From Symsagittifera roscoffensis (Eukaryota > Xenacoelomorpha > Acoela > Convolutidae): 64,000 bases of DNA. The notes under the pieces were generated by a model. That model was not told the DNA's origin, ran no database searches, and saw only the letters and a list, made by a program, of their open reading frames with translations. Positions 60,001 to 64,000 of this stretch are shown here, piece after piece. The stretch's first letter is position 1; every line of letters begins with the position of its first letter. The DNA is taken from positions 2,108,001 to 2,172,000 of the forward strand of contig NC_087062.1 of assembly GCF_963678635.1 (NCBI RefSeq), in the 5' to 3' direction. The position numbers and the translations under genes were made by a program.

Positions 60001-63000
60001 CCGGCAAAACCGTTAACGAGCGGATGCTCACATTAACGCCCTTAATAGGCCAAAACTGCCGGGGCGGAAGGGTGGTTCGGAACGCGGAAGCCTTCCGGAT
60101 TACCTTGAATAGCTTTTTAACCTAGTTAAGACCAAAAATTCACGAACCAGGAAGGGTGGGAGGATCGGCCGTCCCCTCAATCCCTGTTTGGTTTGTGACC
60201 AAAAACACTTAGAGATATATATGAAACCAAACATAAAGTAGTATAAAACCCAAGAAAAACAAAAAATATTTTAAAAAAAACCGAAAAAACCTAAAACAGT
60301 AATAAAGTAATAAATCAGTAGAAATCATCCCCCCAGACAAGATGTGATCCGACCCCCCCAATTGTTGTGGATAGATATATTGTTATTACAGGCATTTATA
60401 TCAGTCAGGATCGTTACGATCAATTTTTGTGGCCCGTTTGTGAGCCTTGTACTGTAGGGTTATTTGAGCATTTAAGCACGTTAGTGATAAATTGCGCTCA
60501 ATCCGGAAGGGTCTGCTGTTTTGCGCTAAATTCGGAAGGGTCGTGGGAGAAGACTGATCCGGCAAGCAGTACAAGAAGCAACAAGAAGGGGCTCAACGAC
60601 AACAACAATCGACTGTTGGGTATCGTTAACAAGTTTTGTATCCCTTTTGGTACAAAAAGTAAGATAGGAATCTGTGGGGGGCTCGACAGTGCTGCACTGT
60701 AGTGACCCTTCACCGAACTGCGATTATCCGAGTTAAGCACCTTAATTCGGATATTAAACAAACCCGGAGGGATATAGTATTACTAATATTATTACTTATA
60801 TAGTCTATATTAATACTCCTATAAAGTTTTTCAGTGAAAAACACAGAAAGCAGACCGGTTTTTAGGGTCAAAATAGCGATATTTTGATCCGCCCCACAAA
60901 TCGCGATTTTTGATATATCGATATTTTTTTAAATAGAAAAAGCGTTAAATTAGTGTGTTACATCGTAATTGCACTACTATATTAGATAGAACTGGTTAAG
61001 TTTAGATCGGAAGTGGTTGGAACTATTTTAGTACAAAAAACCAAATTTTCTCAATTTTTGACAGTACGAAACACTATAATATCAGAAAATTTTTTGAAAT
61101 TTTTGAGTTTGGAAGGAGACGTTTTGGTTAATAACTTTTAAACGACTGGACAGATCCAGTTGATCTTGGTACCTTTAGATCAGAGATTAGCTGAACTTAC
61201 TAGTAGGAACAAGAATTATTCGAAAAAGCAAGTGTGAAAAATTTTTGCGATTGTTTTCAAGCAAATTCCCAAATTAGGGATAATATACCCTTCAAGTTTT
61301 ATGAAAAATTTTTTGGAGAGCCCTTAAACCCCTACCAAAAGGTGTTAGCGATTGAATTAAGTAGCTTTAGACTGTTCTAGACAAAAAGGGAAGGCTAAAG
61401 GCACAAGAAGACCTGAATAGAGCCGAAATTAGGCAAGCGATAAGACCCTTCACCGTTAGCGTGAAATGTCAAATAAGAGGCTTAACTTGAATCTGGAGGG
61501 GTCTAGGAACGGATCATATACCCTTGCCAGTTAATTCAAACAGCATAATAGCATCGCAGAACGTATCCGGAGGGGTATAGGTTGAAATCAAGGAAAACTC
61601 CTAAAAGCTACTTTTACAAAAACAGAGGGCTCCCAATCCATAGGGGTCAATTTTTTTTTCCAATTCGGAGGGGTCCCAATCCGGAGGGGTCTTGTTTTCA
61701 CAAAACCGGAGGGGGTCCCAATCCGGAGGGGTCTTAAATTTACTAACTCAGAGGTGTCCCAATCCGGAGGGGTATTAATTTTACCAATCCGGAAGGGTCC
61801 TATTTTTGCCAATCCGGAGGGGTACTGTTTTTTGTCAACCCGGAGAGATATTTTTTTTATCAAAGGACTAGATAAACAGAAGAAAAGATAATAATGAGTG
61901 GTATTAGGTTATTAAGAGACAGGCTAGGAACCAGTGACTGCACTGGTAACTTGCCTTTCAAAGAAGACCAGACCAAAACAAAACAGGTCCGACCTCGGAT
62001 ATTCGCAACACTAAAACTAAATTGAAAAAGAGTGTAACTCACTGGTGTAGATTGAAACTCAATACGTTTTTGCGAAGAGTGACTGCCCTGAGGGTTTTAG
62101 TAGGTCTAGCTCGGGCAGTCCGAAGGCAGATAGGTAACACAGTACTCGATGGGTGCAATAGACGCCACTTGAGAAAATTACTGCCTTCAAAGTTTTGTCT
62201 GTTTGGTGCAGCACCAAGCAGGGAAAGCTTTTTCTTTAAAATACAAGTTCGACTTTTGTACTGCGGTCGACTGAAGTACAATACACATACGTTTTTCACA
62301 GAAATATTCTTAGTCTGTTATTTTTGATTTTAAATCAACATAATTTGTGCTAGATTGGATAGTGAGTACACTATCTTTTAAATTGACTGATATCATCATA
62401 TTGTGCTAGTTCTCAATGTGAATAAATTATATACAAGCTGTATTCTGATAACGTACAGGGATTCGTGGTCACTATTTAATAAAAAAAATTTGTGAAATTT
62501 ATTTTGTTGTGTTGTTATTATCAATAGTCAGACTAGAAGGTCACTAGAAATCGAATTGAGAACATAGGTTTGAGAAGGTACAGATAGGAAATGATTCTAG
62601 ACAAGTCAAGAGTACCCAAACGAGGTAATAGCTCTTGGAAATTCATATCTGAGGAGCAAAGAAAATCAATGACTGATCCTTTTGTGGAACGGATCACAAG
62701 AACACGGACCGGCAAAAGGAAGATGGTTTCAGGCAGAATGGTTGAAACCAGGAGTCCGAAGTCCTCAGAAGAGCAAAAAACTATGTTAGAAGTGGAGGTC
62801 CATCCGGACCAGGCCATGCACGGGAATGAAGAAATGCATGGGCCGGAAGGGAGAGGGAACAGAAGGCTAGCGAGTGAATCTACTCCGGTAGAACAAGGCC
62901 ATGATTTTGCCACTTCCACCGGAACACTGGACCGAGAGGAGATGTCGGAACTGTCCGACATCTCTACTGAAATTGTGACGACTAGGAGATCTCCCACAGA

Positions 63001-64000
63001 CAATACCATGATGGCAGATGTGACGGAGAAACAGACTACGTCCTCATCGTTCACAGAAAGAATGAAGAACACTTTGGGGAACATATTTCCATTCTCCATG
63101 GGAGTGGGCACAGGAAATGAAGGTGAATCGCGGGAGGAGGAAGAGGACGATGATTAGCAAGTGGATTTTGGATCACAAGTCAGCCTCAATAGTTCAACCC
63201 AGGAGAATGAGCCATACATCAACAGAGGGGCTGGAAATATAGACAAATTTGGTGTGGTGAGAACGATAAGTAAAGACACAAACACATCAGGCCAGTCAAG
63301 AGACTTTGTGAATATGACAAATTTGGAGACGCGAACTGGGGAGAATAGAAACATACGGCTAGGCAACGCATCGGCGGAACCAGAAATGGATGATGAAAAA
63401 ACGTCGAGTCAGAGAATCAAAGCCCGAATCTCGACCAGCACAAAACTGCCTGGGACAGACAGGGTGACACCACCACTAGTGACGCCACTAGTGGAAAACG
63501 GGGCATCATTAGAAGAAGCCATGAACAACATAGTGAGCAGTATAGGAGATCAAAACGAACAGATGTCCACAAGGATGAGCGAACTAGAAAGAGCGGTCCA
63601 CGTTGAAAGAGAAAGTTTGCGGGAAGAAATAAACCGAAATAGACAAGAAGTAGGTAGGAGCGAAAAGCGCTTGAAAGAAAGAACGGACGAGCACATAGCA
63701 AAGAATTTGTCGCGAATGACAAGAGAAGCGGAACAGAGAGAGTTACGCGTAAGGGAAGATATGGAGAAGTTAAGAACGCAACAAGAGCAGACTCTTGGGA
63801 CTCTTGACACAAAGTTAGATGCGATGATGGAGAGGCGAACTCAGGCTATCATGTACAGGTTGGACGGGCTACTAGGAGGCAGGAGAGAACCAAGAGAAGG
63901 GGAACTGAATTCGGGAGGTCCCAGCAGGGAACCGAAGGTGAACTTCAATGACCATCAAGGAGAAGGACATATGGATCCACTAGAGGCTGGGACAGCTCAT

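Overview
The window is AT-rich, non-coding-dense eukaryotic DNA, most likely from an invertebrate animal. It carries animal-type Polinton/Maverick genes and Ty3/gypsy-like retroelement genes and has no bacterial features. I see no convincing host gene. Almost everything recognisable belongs to mobile elements, most of it broken.

Layout. (1) 1-6,000: AT-rich DNA with scattered diverged repeat fragments. (2) 6,008-26,400, minus strand: one very large LTR-type retroelement (giant element copy 1). Read 5' to 3' on the minus strand it has a candidate 5' LTR (26.4-23.76 kb), a leader with three 185-bp repeats, an upstream ORF, Gag with two CCHC zinc knuckles, aspartic protease, reverse transcriptase, RNase H, integrase, a truncated macro-like domain, a small ORF, and then a degenerate ~7.7-kb reading frame (here ORF-X). 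ORF-X carries a coiled coil, two tandem SGNH/GDSL hydrolase-like domains and a long unidentified C-terminal part. (3) 26.4-27.9 kb: a satellite of ~170-bp units. (4) 27.9-37.74 kb, minus strand: giant element copy 2, with a candidate 3' LTR, a 200-N gap, ORF-X with its own deletions, the small ORF and a fuller macro-like domain. Its gag-pol is missing and a Polinton lies where it should be. (5) ~37.76-48.2 kb: a Polinton/Maverick with packaging ATPase, integrase, penton, core protein, major capsid protein, adenain-like protease and several accessory genes. DNA polymerase B is not present, and the capsid genes are frameshifted or interrupted. (6) 49.15-64.0 kb: a 7.53-kb segment repeated in tandem and almost identical. 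Each unit holds inverted copies of the LTR-like sequence around a short satellite, then an upstream ORF and the start of a gag-like gene. The second unit runs off the window.

How the parts relate. The giant element looks like a Ty3/gypsy-type retrotransposon whose region after pol, where env would lie, has grown into a macro-domain plus double-SGNH-hydrolase polyprotein. The same arrangement (macro-like, small ORF, coiled coil, SGNH1, SGNH2, long tail) occurs in two independently decayed copies, so it is a feature of the family and not a chance junction. The Polinton is a capsid-forming DNA transposon/virus whose packaging and virion genes lie in the usual tight co-directional array. All reading-frame breaks are described only by position.
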